This document shows positions 7,957 to 15,910 of a stretch of DNA of 21,308 nucleotides, in pieces. How positions within the stretch are numbered: position 1 is the first letter of the stretch; every line of letters starts with the position of its first letter. Under the pieces are notes generated by a model, which made no database searches, had not been told where the DNA came from, and saw only the letters and a list, made by a program, of their open reading frames with translations. The DNA lies in contig PWMM01000207.1 in assembly GCA_003558195.1 (NCBI GenBank), positions 1 to 21,308 of the forward strand, written 5' to 3'. This DNA comes from Syntrophomonadaceae bacterium (lineage in GTDB: Bacteria; Bacillota; Dethiobacteria; DTU022). The position numbers and the translations under genes are program-made.

Positions 7957-9201
7957 TTAATCCAGGTGGTAAGTCAACTCCCTGTTAAAAGGCGAAGGAT
8001 ACTTACCGTCCCAGACAACATCCTTATAATTTCCTGGATCAGTATCGCCTTCGGTATTTAATATGAGCACCTTGGATTCCTGATCAAATCCCAGGGCTTT
8101 TTTAACCGGGGCCAGCTCCGGCTTCTCCATGGCAAGTGAAAGGAGACCGGCACCCACCGCACCTGATTCACCGGCAATAATCCCGGGATCGCCACCTGCT
8201 GAATGGGCAAGGATCCTCATTCCCCGTGCTGAAAAATAGTCTTCAAGAGAGACGAAAGCAAAACTAAAATCTCTTAAAATATCCCAGGCAATCAAGCTCG
8301 GCTCACCGCAGGCTAAACCAGCCATTATCGTCTGCAAGTCTCCTGTTACCACATGCCTTTTGCCATCTTTACGGGATGCAGAATAATAGATGCAGGCCGC
8401 CTTATGTGGTTCAACAATGATCGACTTAATCGCTTCTGTTTCAGGGTAATTAACAAGCAACCCCAGTACCGCTGCCGGCATCGAACCCACTCCGGCTTGC
8501 AGAAAAACATGGGTTGGCCAGGGCCAGTTATTATCTTTTAACTGGTTTATAGTCTCATAAACCATGGTCAGATAGCCCTGCATAACCCAGGACGGCACCT
8601 CGGTATAACCTACCCAGGAGCTGTCCTGGACTAAATACCAGCGATTCTCTTTCGCCTGCTGCATAGCCAACCGGACCGTCTGATCATAATTAAGATCGGT
8701 GACCACTGCCTGAGAACCGGTTTCTAAAATAGCATCTACCCTGGACTTAGCGGTGCCTTTCGGAAGATATACAACTGCTTTTTGCCCTAGCATAGCAGCG
8801 CTCCAGGCTACTCCACGGCCGTGGTTACCATCTGTCGCAGTCACAAAAGTCAGTTGTCCGCTTTTCTTCCTGATTTCTTGAGAAGAGAGGTAATTAAAAT
8901 CAAGACACTCTTCCGGCAGCTTCAGTATTTTACAAATCATTTTAGCCATCGCATATGTTCCGCCAAGAGCTTTAAAGGCATTTAAACCAAAGCGGTGAGA
9001 TTCATCTTTTACATATATACACTCGACACCGATTTTTTCAGCCAATTTGTATAAGTTCAACAAAGGTGTTGGCTGGTATGAATGAACAGTTTGATGAAAT
9101 AGCAGTACTTTCTCTGCTTCCTGTCGTGATAAAAATGAGGGCTTTGGTGTACTTTTAGCGGGGTTGATCATTACCTTCAAATCATATATGCTTGAACCCA
9201 T
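7957..9201 (-). CDS. dpaL: Diaminopropionate ammonia-lyase
   Basis: PLP enzyme (fold type II) that converts 2,3-diaminopropionate, both D and L forms in characterised homologues, to pyruvate and two ammonia. The 414-residue protein has the PLP lysine Lys77 in FGLNAFKALGG, preceded by VKDESHRFG. The general acid/base Asp lies in TATDGNHG (Asp124), with a second active-site Asp in YLVQDSSW, and the phosphate loop follows in LQAGVGSMPAAVLG. C-terminal AGESGAVGAGLLSLA and LILNTEGDTDPGNY complete the family pattern. The ATG at 9201 is preceded by an AGGAGG site. It stands alone, with no neighbouring carbamoyltransferase or YgeX-operon partners, so a role in amino acid salvage is inferred only. It is intact, with codon use like its neighbours. 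Confidence 0.95.
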   Translation of the reverse strand: MGSSIYDLKVMINPAKSTPKPSFLSRQEAEKVLLFHQTVHSYQPTPLLNLYKLAEKIGVECIYVKDESHRFGLNAFKALGGTYAMAKMICKILKLPEECLDFNYLSSQEIRKKSGQLTFVTATDGNHGRGVAWSAAMLGQKAVVYLPKGTAKSRVDAILETGSQAVVTDLNYDQTVRLAMQQAKENRWYLVQDSSWVGYTEVPSWVMQGYLTMVYETINQLKDNNWPWPTHVFLQAGVGSMPAAVLGLLVNYPETEAIKSIIVEPHKAACIYYSASRKDGKRHVVTGDLQTIMAGLACGEPSLIAWDILRDFSFAFVSLEDYFSARGMRILAHSAGGDPGIIAGESGAVGAGLLSLAMEKPELAPVKKALGFDQESKVLILNTEGDTDPGNYKDVVWDGKYPSPFNRELTYHLD

Positions 9202-9274
9202 GATAATTATAAGCCTCCTACCAGTTTTAACTATTAATTCTCATCCAACTATGAAAGACCTGCTTTTAGGAGGT

Positions 9275-9298
9275 AAAATAAGTGATTTTTAAGCTTAT
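9275..9298. repeat. Dispersed 24-bp repeat, copy 1
   Basis: A 24-base sequence containing ATAAG ... AAGCTTAT is identical to bases 18767-18790. The ends form an inverted repeat (ATAAG/CTTAT) around an 11-base centre. It lies between dpaL and the GYF/MORN gene, upstream of both on divergent strands. An exact 24-mer match in 21 kb is not expected by chance. Confidence 0.75.
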
Positions 9299-9338
9299 AA
9301 CACCGCTACAAAAGCAGAACAGGTGTTTTAAACCGTTC

Positions 9339-9367
9339 TTGTAAGCTTAAGATCATAACAGTATAAT
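9339..9367 (+). promoter_or_regulatory. Sigma-A-type promoter for the GYF/MORN gene
   Basis: TTGTAA (9339-9344), a 17-base spacer and a perfect TATAAT (9362-9367). The predicted start near 9374 leaves a leader of about 100 bases, which holds two possible hairpins: CCTGTT with AACAGG, and ACTATC with GATAGT. This is motif evidence only. Confidence 0.6.
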
Positions 9368-9475
9368 GTTAATAAGGAGCCTGTTTGCTTTATTATATTA
9401 AGAAAGATCACAACAGGAAATAGAGTAACTATCTTTTCGGTTTAGGATAGTAATAGTTTTGGAGGGAACAAAACT

Positions 9476-10339
9476 ATGGGCAGCCACTGGTTTGTCTATA
9501 AAAAAAATAAGCAGAAAGGGCCTTATACCTGGCAGCAACTCTGGCGTGAAGCTCAGGCAGGCAGGATAAGCCCCAGAGACCTGGTTTGGAATAAATCTAT
9601 GAAAGACTGGGTCCAGGCAGCCAAGGTCCCTGGTTTAATGACCAAAAGGCCTTTTAGAGTCAACTTTATAAAGGCAACTATAGCCGTCTCAGCGCTTTTC
9701 TTTCTTGTTTTAAGCGGCACCGCTTTATACTACCTGTTTATTTATACCGGCTCACAACAAGCAGCTGTTGAAGACGAAAATGAATCTGAAATTACCGATG
9801 AAGTTGCAGGAGATAGTGAGCTGGGAACAGACCCTGAAGAAGAAGATAATGATGAAACTGAACTAGTTCCAGCAAACAATCAAACAGAAGAACCAGCACC
9901 AGGTAACCAGGGACAAGCAACAACCCCTGCTACTGTACCAAATGAAAGTACAACCGCAGAGCCAGAACCACAAGAACCATCTGAACCGACTATTCCTTTC
10001 CAGGGTGGTACTTATAACGGCCCGCTAAGTGGTGGCCAACCGCATGGCAGTGGATCATGGAGCCATCCTGACGGCCGACAATACGACGGAACCTTCAGGG
10101 AAGGGAGAATTGAAGGCTTTGGAACCATGCTTTTCCCTGGCGGGGAGAGATATACCGGTGAATTTAGAGATGGCCTTGCACACGGAGAAGGAGTTATGAC
10201 TCACCCCGATGGCAGGAGAATCTCAGGTACCTGGGTGGATGGTGTTTTCCAGGCTGAAGATGATGAGCCTGACGATACTGAAAATGACAATGATGATGAA
10301 AATAGCGATGATGATAACTCTGTAAATATTTTTGACTAG
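9476..10339 (+). CDS. GYF_2-like / membrane anchor / MORN-repeat protein
   Basis: A 287-residue protein with four parts. Residues ~4-55 form a GYF_2-like domain (WFVYKKNKQKGPYTWQQL, then LVWNKSMKDWVQA), probably a cytoplasmic peptide-binding module. Residues ~65-90 are one membrane helix (ATIAVSALFFLVLSGTALYY). A long acidic linker rich in Glu, Asp, Pro and Thr follows (~95-170). At ~173-250 there are three to four MORN-type repeats (YNGPLSGGQPHGSGSWSHPDG, YDGTFREGRIEGFGTM, YTGEFRDGLAHGEGVM), then a very acidic tail. The start ATG has GGAGGG 9 bases upstream. No partner gene is adjacent. The domains are recognisable but the function is not; MORN repeats often contact lipids or cell-wall and division proteins. 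Confidence 0.85.
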   Translation: MGSHWFVYKKNKQKGPYTWQQLWREAQAGRISPRDLVWNKSMKDWVQAAKVPGLMTKRPFRVNFIKATIAVSALFFLVLSGTALYYLFIYTGSQQAAVEDENESEITDEVAGDSELGTDPEEEDNDETELVPANNQTEEPAPGNQGQATTPATVPNESTTAEPEPQEPSEPTIPFQGGTYNGPLSGGQPHGSGSWSHPDGRQYDGTFREGRIEGFGTMLFPGGERYTGEFRDGLAHGEGVMTHPDGRRISGTWVDGVFQAEDDEPDDTENDNDDENSDDDNSVNIFD

Positions 10340-10442
10340 TTTTTAAACAATTAAATTGGCTATCTATATACCTGTCTTTAAAGAGCAGGTTGTTAATTTA
10401 TACCAATGTTCTTAGCCGGCAATGCTGCTTTTAACCATGATC

Positions 10443-11455
10443 TCATTGCAAGTATAAAACCATCCGCTCTTTATCACTGGCATGCCGAAGAGCATCTTCC
10501 TTGTTAATCATACCGTTTTCATAAAAAACCTGAAGATGCTTATCCATGGTTTGCATTCCCTGTTTATAACTAATCTGCATAATTGAAGCCAGCTGATGTG
10601 CTTTTCCCTCCCGGATCAAGTTGCGGACAGCTGGGTTGCATTGCAGAACCTCCACAGCAGCTATCCTTCCGTTACAATCGGAGCGGCGCAGTAATTTTCG
10701 AGATATTACCCCTAATAGTGAATTGAAAAGCTGTACCCGGATTTGCTGCTGTTGGCTATATGGAAAACTATCCACAATTCTTTCCACAGTCTGTGCTGCA
10801 TCATTGGTATGCAGGGTAGCTAATACCAGGTGCCCTGTTTCTGCTGCAGTGACGGTAATAGCAATTGTTTCCAGATCGCGCATCCCACCCACTACAATCA
10901 CATCCGGATCCTGACGCAGTGTTGAACGTAAAGCGCTGGGAGAACTAATACTATCCCTGCCAATTTCCCTTTGTGATATAATGCTTTTGTTATGCTTGTG
11001 AAAATATTCAATGGGATCTTCTAAGTTTACAATGTGGACTTCTTTGTAGTTATTGATTAGATTGGTCATGGCAGCCAGCGTCGTCGATTTACCGCTACCG
11101 GTCGGCCCGGTAACCAGTATTAAACCTTTATCATAAAGAGCCAGTTTTGCTAAACTTGAAGGCAGTTCAAGCTCTTCTAAAGAAAATATCCGGTCATTTA
11201 AAATACGAACCGCGATTGCAGTTACTCCTCTTTGCCGGTAGCAGTTAACCCTGAATAAACCGATCTCTGGGATAACATAAGAAGTATCAACTTCACCATG
11301 TTCGTTAAACCTTCGGTTTCTTCCCGGATCACTTTTGGAAGATCCATTTTAACCAGCGCTCCGCTTAGCCTGATCACTGGTGGTATCCCTACAGTTAATT
11401 GCAAATCAGAAGCGCTGGCATTAAGAGCCTTGTGCAGCAAAGTTTTCGCTTCCAT
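10443..11455 (-). pseudogene. pilT: pilT, pilus retraction ATPase, broken by out-of-frame deletion
   Basis: Reading from ATG 11455, the N-terminus is good PilT (MEAKTLLHKAL, ASDLQLTVGIPPVIRLSGALV) up to EETEGL near 11310-11320. The protein then resumes in another frame at RFNEHGEVDTSYVIPEIGLFR and continues to the end at 10443. About 13 family residues are missing at the join, so a deletion of roughly 37-40 bases fits both the shift and the gene length (1013 bases against about 1050). After the join it has Walker A GPTGSGKST, the Asp box NLEDPIEY and the His box AETGHLVLATLHT. Walker B reads VVGGMRDLET, with Gly (10884-10886) where the family has the catalytic Glu. The C-terminal AVRNLIREGK motif survives. 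Two independent defects make an active retraction motor very unlikely. Confidence 0.88.
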
Positions 11456-11807
11456 ATTATCTCCTTTCTATTTTTAAAAAGATTTAGATGAGGATTAGCT
11501 ATTTTTAGCTTAATAACTTGATGGGCCCACTGAAAACTCATTAGTAAGACTTATAAACTTAAGCTTGACATTCCAAAGCTGTCTCAAGTTTTAAAAGCTA
11601 AACACACCTATATTGCAGGCAAAGTACCGTGCTGTCAAAATATTTTCTTAAAATTAAAAGGAGCCAAAAAACTATTTATCAACAGACTTTTTTTGCAGCT
11701 AAATTAATGAGCTTTTATATCCAAAAAAATGTTATACTTGATGGCAAGATTGTTAAACTTTAGCTAATACATTCTTAATATAAAGATTTTATTTAAAGGA
11801 GCATGTT
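11456..11807. other. Intergenic region between pilT and carB
   Basis: Divergent AT-rich spacer of 352 bases between the pilT remnant and carB. Apart from the pilT and carB ribosome sites and the carB promoter listed separately, I see no gene, RNA motif or long inverted repeat. No PyrR-type attenuator or other pyrimidine-linked leader is evident. Confidence 0.5.
11730..11738 (+). promoter_or_regulatory. Extended -10 promoter for carB
   Basis: TGTTATACT, an extended -10 element, lies about 70 bases before the carB ATG. There is no convincing -35 box 16-18 bases upstream, as is usual for extended -10 promoters. The predicted start is near 11745. The same nonamer precedes aroE. Confidence 0.45.
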
Positions 11808-14800
11808 ATGCCAAAAAGAAAAGATATTAACAAAGTTTTGATTATCGGCTCCGGGCCAATTGTAATTGGCCAGGCCTGCGAATTTGACTATTCTGGAACC
11901 CAGGCCTGTAAAGCTCTGCAAAGCTTGGGCTATGAAATTGTACTGGTTAATTCTAACCCGGCTACGATCATGACTGATCCAGAAATGGCTGATGCAACCT
12001 ATATCGAACCCCTTAATGAAAAAAGTTTAAGTAGAATTATTGCCAAAGAGCGCCCTGATGCCGTTTTACCAAACCTTGGCGGCCAAACTGCACTTAATCT
12101 TTGCTCGACCCTGGAAAAAAACGGCATCCTGAAAAAGTATGGTGTCAAAGTGATTGGGATAGAAATTGACGCTATCGAACGGGGTGAAGACCGGATTTCA
12201 TTTAAGGAAACAATGAATAAGCTCGGTATTGAAATGCCCAAAAGCAAGGCCGCTTACAGCTCAGAAGAAGCTGAAGAAATAGCTGTAGAACTCGGTTACC
12301 CGGTAGTAATCCGGCCGGCTTATACCATGGGTGGTACCGGAGGCGGCCTGGTTTACAACGTAGAAGAATTAAGGATCATTGCAAATAGAGGGATCGCTGC
12401 CAGCATGGTCGGACAAATCCTGGTTGAAGAATCGGTCCTCGGATGGGAAGAGCTTGAATTAGAAGTGGTCAGGGATAGTAAAAACCAGATGATTACAGTC
12501 TGCTTTATAGAAAATATCGACCCCGTTGGAGTTCATACCGGCGATTCTTTTTGCTCTGCTCCCATGCTGACCATCAGCCAGGAACTGCAGGATCGCTTGC
12601 AAAGATATGCATACGATGTTGTTGAAGCAATCGGCGTCATCGGCGGCACCAATGTTCAATTCGCCCATGATCCGGCAACCGACCGGGTGGTTATTATTGA
12701 GATTAACCCCCGTACTTCTCGCTCTTCAGCCCTGGCCTCTAAGGCAACCGGTTTCCCCATCGCTTACATTTCAGCTTTACTGGCTTCAGGCTTAAGCCTG
12801 GATGAAATTCCGTACTGGCGGGAAGGTAGCCTTGAAAAATATACTCCTACCGGCGACTATGTGGTCGTAAAATTTGCCCGCTGGGCTTTTGAGAAATTCA
12901 ATGGCGCCATTGATAAGCTGGGAACCCAGATGCGAGCAGTCGGTGAAGTAATGAGCATCGGTAAAAACTACAAGGAAGCGCTGCAAAAAGCAATCCGCTC
13001 TCTTGAAATTGGACGCTACGGACTTGGTTTTGCCAGCAATTATAACTCCCTCACTCTTGAACAGCTACTGGCCATGCTGTCTGAGCCGACCAGTGAAAGA
13101 CAATTTATTCTATATGAAGCTCTGCGGAAAGGGGCAAGTATAGAACTGTTATACAAGATTACCGCCATTAAACCTTATTTTTTAGAACAAATGCAAGAAC
13201 TGGTCAGCTTAGAAGAGAATATACTGCGTTACAAGAAGAGCAGGTTACCAGATCAGTTACTTAAACAAGCCAAAGAAGACGGCTTTTCCGATCGCTATCT
13301 GGCCATGCTGCTTGAACTTAGCGAAAAAGAAATTCGCAACCAGAGAATTGCCCTCAAAGTAATGGAAGGTTGGCATGCAGTGCCGGTTAGCGGAGTTAAC
13401 AACGTCTATTATTACTACTCAACCTACAATGCACCGGACCAGAGCAAAACGAGCGATAAACCCAAGGTAATGATCTTAGGCGGCGGCCCTAACCGTATCG
13501 GGCAGGGTATCGAATTTGATTACTGCTGCGTGCATGCTGTTTTCACTTTAAGAAAACTGGGTTATGAGACAGTGATGGTAAATTGCAACCCGGAGACGGT
13601 ATCAACAGACTATGACACCTCTGATAAACTATATTTTGAGCCTTTAACCGTTGAAGATGTTTTAAGTATCTATGAAAAAGAAAAGCCTTTAGGGGTAATC
13701 GTGCAATTCGGCGGCCAAACACCACTTAACATCGCCAGGGAATTAGAAGAAGCCGGCGTAAAAATTCTTGGCACTTCTCAAGATATGATCGATCTGGCAG
13801 AAGACCGGGACCGTTTTGGGAAAATAATGGAATCTTTAAAAATACCGATGCCCGAGTCCGGAATGGCTGCTACCGCAGATATGGCCCTTAAAATTGCTGA
13901 AAATATCAGTTACCCGGTCATAGTCAGGCCTTCTTACGTCCTCGGCGGAAGAGGCATGGAGATTATCCACGATGAAGATATGCTCAAGAAATACATGGCC
14001 ACCGCCAGTGAGATTTCACCCGAGAGACCGCTTTTAGTGGACCGTTTTTTAGGTAGCGCCTTAGAAGCAGAAGCTGATGCTATATCAAATGGTGAAGATG
14101 CCTTTGTGCCCACAGTAATGGAGCATATCGAATATGCCGGGATCCATTCCGGAGATTCTGCCTGCGTGATCCCGCCGGTTTCCATATCAAAGGAGCATTT
14201 AGACACCATCATAGATTATACCAAAAGAATTGCCCGGGCCATGAAAGTAATTGGTTTAATAAATATCCAGTATGCTATCGAAGATGGCAAAGTATACGTC
14301 CTTGAAGCCAACCCACGGGCATCAAGAACTGTACCTCTGGTGTCAAAAGTATGCGATATCCCCATAGCCAAAATCGCTACCGAAATTATCATGGCGGTCA
14401 ATGACGGCAAAAATTACGACATGGAAAAACATACCGAAAAAGTTATATCTCATTTTGGTGTTAAAGAGGCAATTTTACCTTTTAACATGTTCCCAGAGGT
14501 AGACCCGATCTTAGGCCCGGAGATGAAATCAACCGGCGAAGTCCTGGGCCTTGATTGCACTTTTGAGCTTGCTTACATCAAGGCGCAGGAATCTACCAAC
14601 GTTTTAATGCCCACAGCAGGAACTGTTTTAATTAGCGTTAATGATTATGACAAAAAAGAAGCCCTCAAAGCAGCAAAACTTTTTATAAAAGCCGGTTTCA
14701 AGATCAAAGCGACCGCCGGTACCTGTGCTTACCTGCAAAAACATGGTATAAGTAGCGAAGAAATTTTAAAAATATACGAAGGACGGCCCAATATAGCCGA

Positions 14801-15035
14801 TAGCATCTCAAACGGTGAAATTGATCTGATTATTAATACCCCGCGGACCAAGTTCAGTGAATTCGACGATTCCTACATTCGCAAATTGGCTATAAAAAAC
14901 AAGCTGCCGTACATAACAACTATGACAGCAGCCCTTGTAAGTGCAAAAGGTATTCTAGCATATATTGAAAACGGCATGCATCAATCAGAATTAAAATCGC
15001 TGCAGGAATACCACGCTAAGAGGGATTTTCAGTAA
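11808..15035 (+). CDS. carB: Carbamoyl-phosphate synthase large subunit
   Basis: Makes carbamoyl phosphate from bicarbonate, ammonia (channelled from the CarA glutaminase) and two ATP, for pyrimidine and arginine synthesis. At 1075 residues it is full length (E. coli 1073). The N-terminal half begins with VLIIGSGPIVIGQACEFDYS and carries the ATP-grasp segments YPVVIRPAYTMGGTGGGLVY and EINPRTSRSSALASKATG. The second synthetase half repeats the plan with ILGGGPNRIGQGIEFDYCC, YPVIVRPSYVLGGRGMEI and LEANPRASRTVPLVSKV. The C-terminal ~140 residues form the MGS-like allosteric domain (LISVNDYDKKEALKAAKLF, DLIINTPR). The ATG follows AAAGGAG. carA is not adjacent, so the small subunit must be elsewhere. 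No defect is seen. Confidence 0.97.
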   Translation: MPKRKDINKVLIIGSGPIVIGQACEFDYSGTQACKALQSLGYEIVLVNSNPATIMTDPEMADATYIEPLNEKSLSRIIAKERPDAVLPNLGGQTALNLCSTLEKNGILKKYGVKVIGIEIDAIERGEDRISFKETMNKLGIEMPKSKAAYSSEEAEEIAVELGYPVVIRPAYTMGGTGGGLVYNVEELRIIANRGIAASMVGQILVEESVLGWEELELEVVRDSKNQMITVCFIENIDPVGVHTGDSFCSAPMLTISQELQDRLQRYAYDVVEAIGVIGGTNVQFAHDPATDRVVIIEINPRTSRSSALASKATGFPIAYISALLASGLSLDEIPYWREGSLEKYTPTGDYVVVKFARWAFEKFNGAIDKLGTQMRAVGEVMSIGKNYKEALQKAIRSLEIGRYGLGFASNYNSLTLEQLLAMLSEPTSERQFILYEALRKGASIELLYKITAIKPYFLEQMQELVSLEENILRYKKSRLPDQLLKQAKEDGFSDRYLAMLLELSEKEIRNQRIALKVMEGWHAVPVSGVNNVYYYYSTYNAPDQSKTSDKPKVMILGGGPNRIGQGIEFDYCCVHAVFTLRKLGYETVMVNCNPETVSTDYDTSDKLYFEPLTVEDVLSIYEKEKPLGVIVQFGGQTPLNIARELEEAGVKILGTSQDMIDLAEDRDRFGKIMESLKIPMPESGMAATADMALKIAENISYPVIVRPSYVLGGRGMEIIHDEDMLKKYMATASEISPERPLLVDRFLGSALEAEADAISNGEDAFVPTVMEHIEYAGIHSGDSACVIPPVSISKEHLDTIIDYTKRIARAMKVIGLINIQYAIEDGKVYVLEANPRASRTVPLVSKVCDIPIAKIATEIIMAVNDGKNYDMEKHTEKVISHFGVKEAILPFNMFPEVDPILGPEMKSTGEVLGLDCTFELAYIKAQESTNVLMPTAGTVLISVNDYDKKEALKAAKLFIKAGFKIKATAGTCAYLQKHGISSEEILKIYEGRPNIADSISNGEIDLIINTPRTKFSEFDDSYIRKLAIKNKLPYITTMTAALVSAKGILAYIENGMHQSELKSLQEYHAKRDFQ

Positions 15036-15160
15036 AATTCGTTTTAAAACAATAATGGCGATTCATAATTTCTCGGCAGCATAATTTAACATATTGCAGG
15101 TTTTTTAAAAAGACAAATGGTATATATTTTTTATCATATTTTGTCCTTCTAAAGTAACAT

Positions 15161-15268
15161 TTATAGCTTATAGTTGACTGTTAAGGTGGCCTGTGTAAAA
15201 ATTGCTGCGGCGGCGTAGGCCTGGATTTGGTCAGAATACCTGTAGTTGTTATAACTGGCCTGCAAAGT
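15161..15268 (-). pseudogene. Possible severed C-terminal tail of the 156-residue protein
   Basis: Directly after the TAG at 15269-15271, the same frame stays open for 35 more codons to a TAA at 15161. The composition is protein-like: YSDQIQAYAAAAIFTQATLT, ending VNYKL. A chance open run of this length is possible in about one case in five, but the alanine-rich helical segment does not look like random AT-rich DNA. I infer the original gene ran from 15739 to 15161 and acquired a nonsense mutation. No family match is recognised, so this stays tentative. Confidence 0.4.
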
Positions 15269-15739
15269 CTATTTATCCCCTTCTTTATTACTTAACTTCT
15301 CGTTTTCTGCAGTTTTCTTAGGTTCAGCGGCCCTGGGTATCTCGATCCGGTCCGGATCATTTTTATCTTCATGTAGCTGCCTACTTCCTTCCAGCCACTT
15401 CTGGAATTCATCATTTTTATTCAGCTGAGTTCTTTCTTCCTGCCTTGATTGTAAATTTTGCTTTTCCAAATTAACCTGAACTCTCAGCACAGTTTTCTGT
15501 TGACCCGGTCGGTTAATCTCTTTTTGCTGATCAAAAGAACTTTTATCAGCATTTAAAGCTTGGCTGGTGCGTTGCAGGCGGCGTACCTCTTCAGATATAT
15601 TTATGGTATCCCGGTTATTACGATGCCTGATCCCGCTCTCAAGTCCAGCCTGCCCCAGTTCAGTCCCAATGCTATTTCCTTTGGCATAAACATCGCGCAA
15701 GTATTCAGGGTTGATTGAACTCTGGTTAATGCTTTTCAT
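15269..15739 (-). CDS. Hypothetical hydrophilic protein, possibly truncated
   Basis: A 156-residue protein that I do not recognise. It begins MKSINQSSINPEYLRDVYAK and is rich in Gln, Asn, Arg, Glu and Lys, with a predicted helical, coiled-coil-prone middle (EEVRRLQRTSQALNADKSSF and QVNLEKQNLQSRQEER). It has no membrane helix, signal peptide or Cys. ATG 15739 is preferred over the upstream in-frame TTG 15745 because AAAGGGG lies about 9 bases before it. It is transcribed in the same direction as the large gene at 15911-18469, 171 bases downstream of that gene's stop, with a pair of palindromes between them. The TAG stop may be secondary, since the frame continues for 35 plausible codons. Confidence 0.6.
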   Translation of the reverse strand: MKSINQSSINPEYLRDVYAKGNSIGTELGQAGLESGIRHRNNRDTINISEEVRRLQRTSQALNADKSSFDQQKEINRPGQQKTVLRVQVNLEKQNLQSRQEERTQLNKNDEFQKWLEGSRQLHEDKNDPDRIEIPRAAEPKKTAENEKLSNKEGDK

Positions 15740-15795
15740 GACCAAAATCCCCTTTATAGTGATAAGCTGGCCAGTAATATATAATAATACCTGTT

Positions 15796-15829
15796 GCTTT
15801 AGTTAATTAAAGCATAACCACCTGGTTAT
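15796..15829. repeat. Two adjacent palindromes between two minus-strand genes
   Basis: 15796-15813 is an 18-base palindrome with one mismatched pair (GCTTTA ... TAAAGC). It directly abuts 15814-15829, ATAACC-ACCT-GGTTAT, a perfect 6-bp stem with a 4-base loop. They lie 82 bases after the stop of the large membrane gene and 57 bases before the hypothetical gene. They may be a weak terminator or an operator; no long T-run is present. Confidence 0.4.
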
Positions 15830-15910
15830 CTCTTGTACCTAAAAATACGTCAAGATAAATCATACTTTCTCTAAAAATAGGTTTCTTCTTTTGCTAAGAA
15901 ATTATCCCTT

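Noticed and set aside
10359..10393. A bidirectional terminator between the GYF/MORN gene and pilT.
   Set aside because: ACCTG and CAGGT can pair, but the inner part pairs poorly and no T-run follows on either strand.
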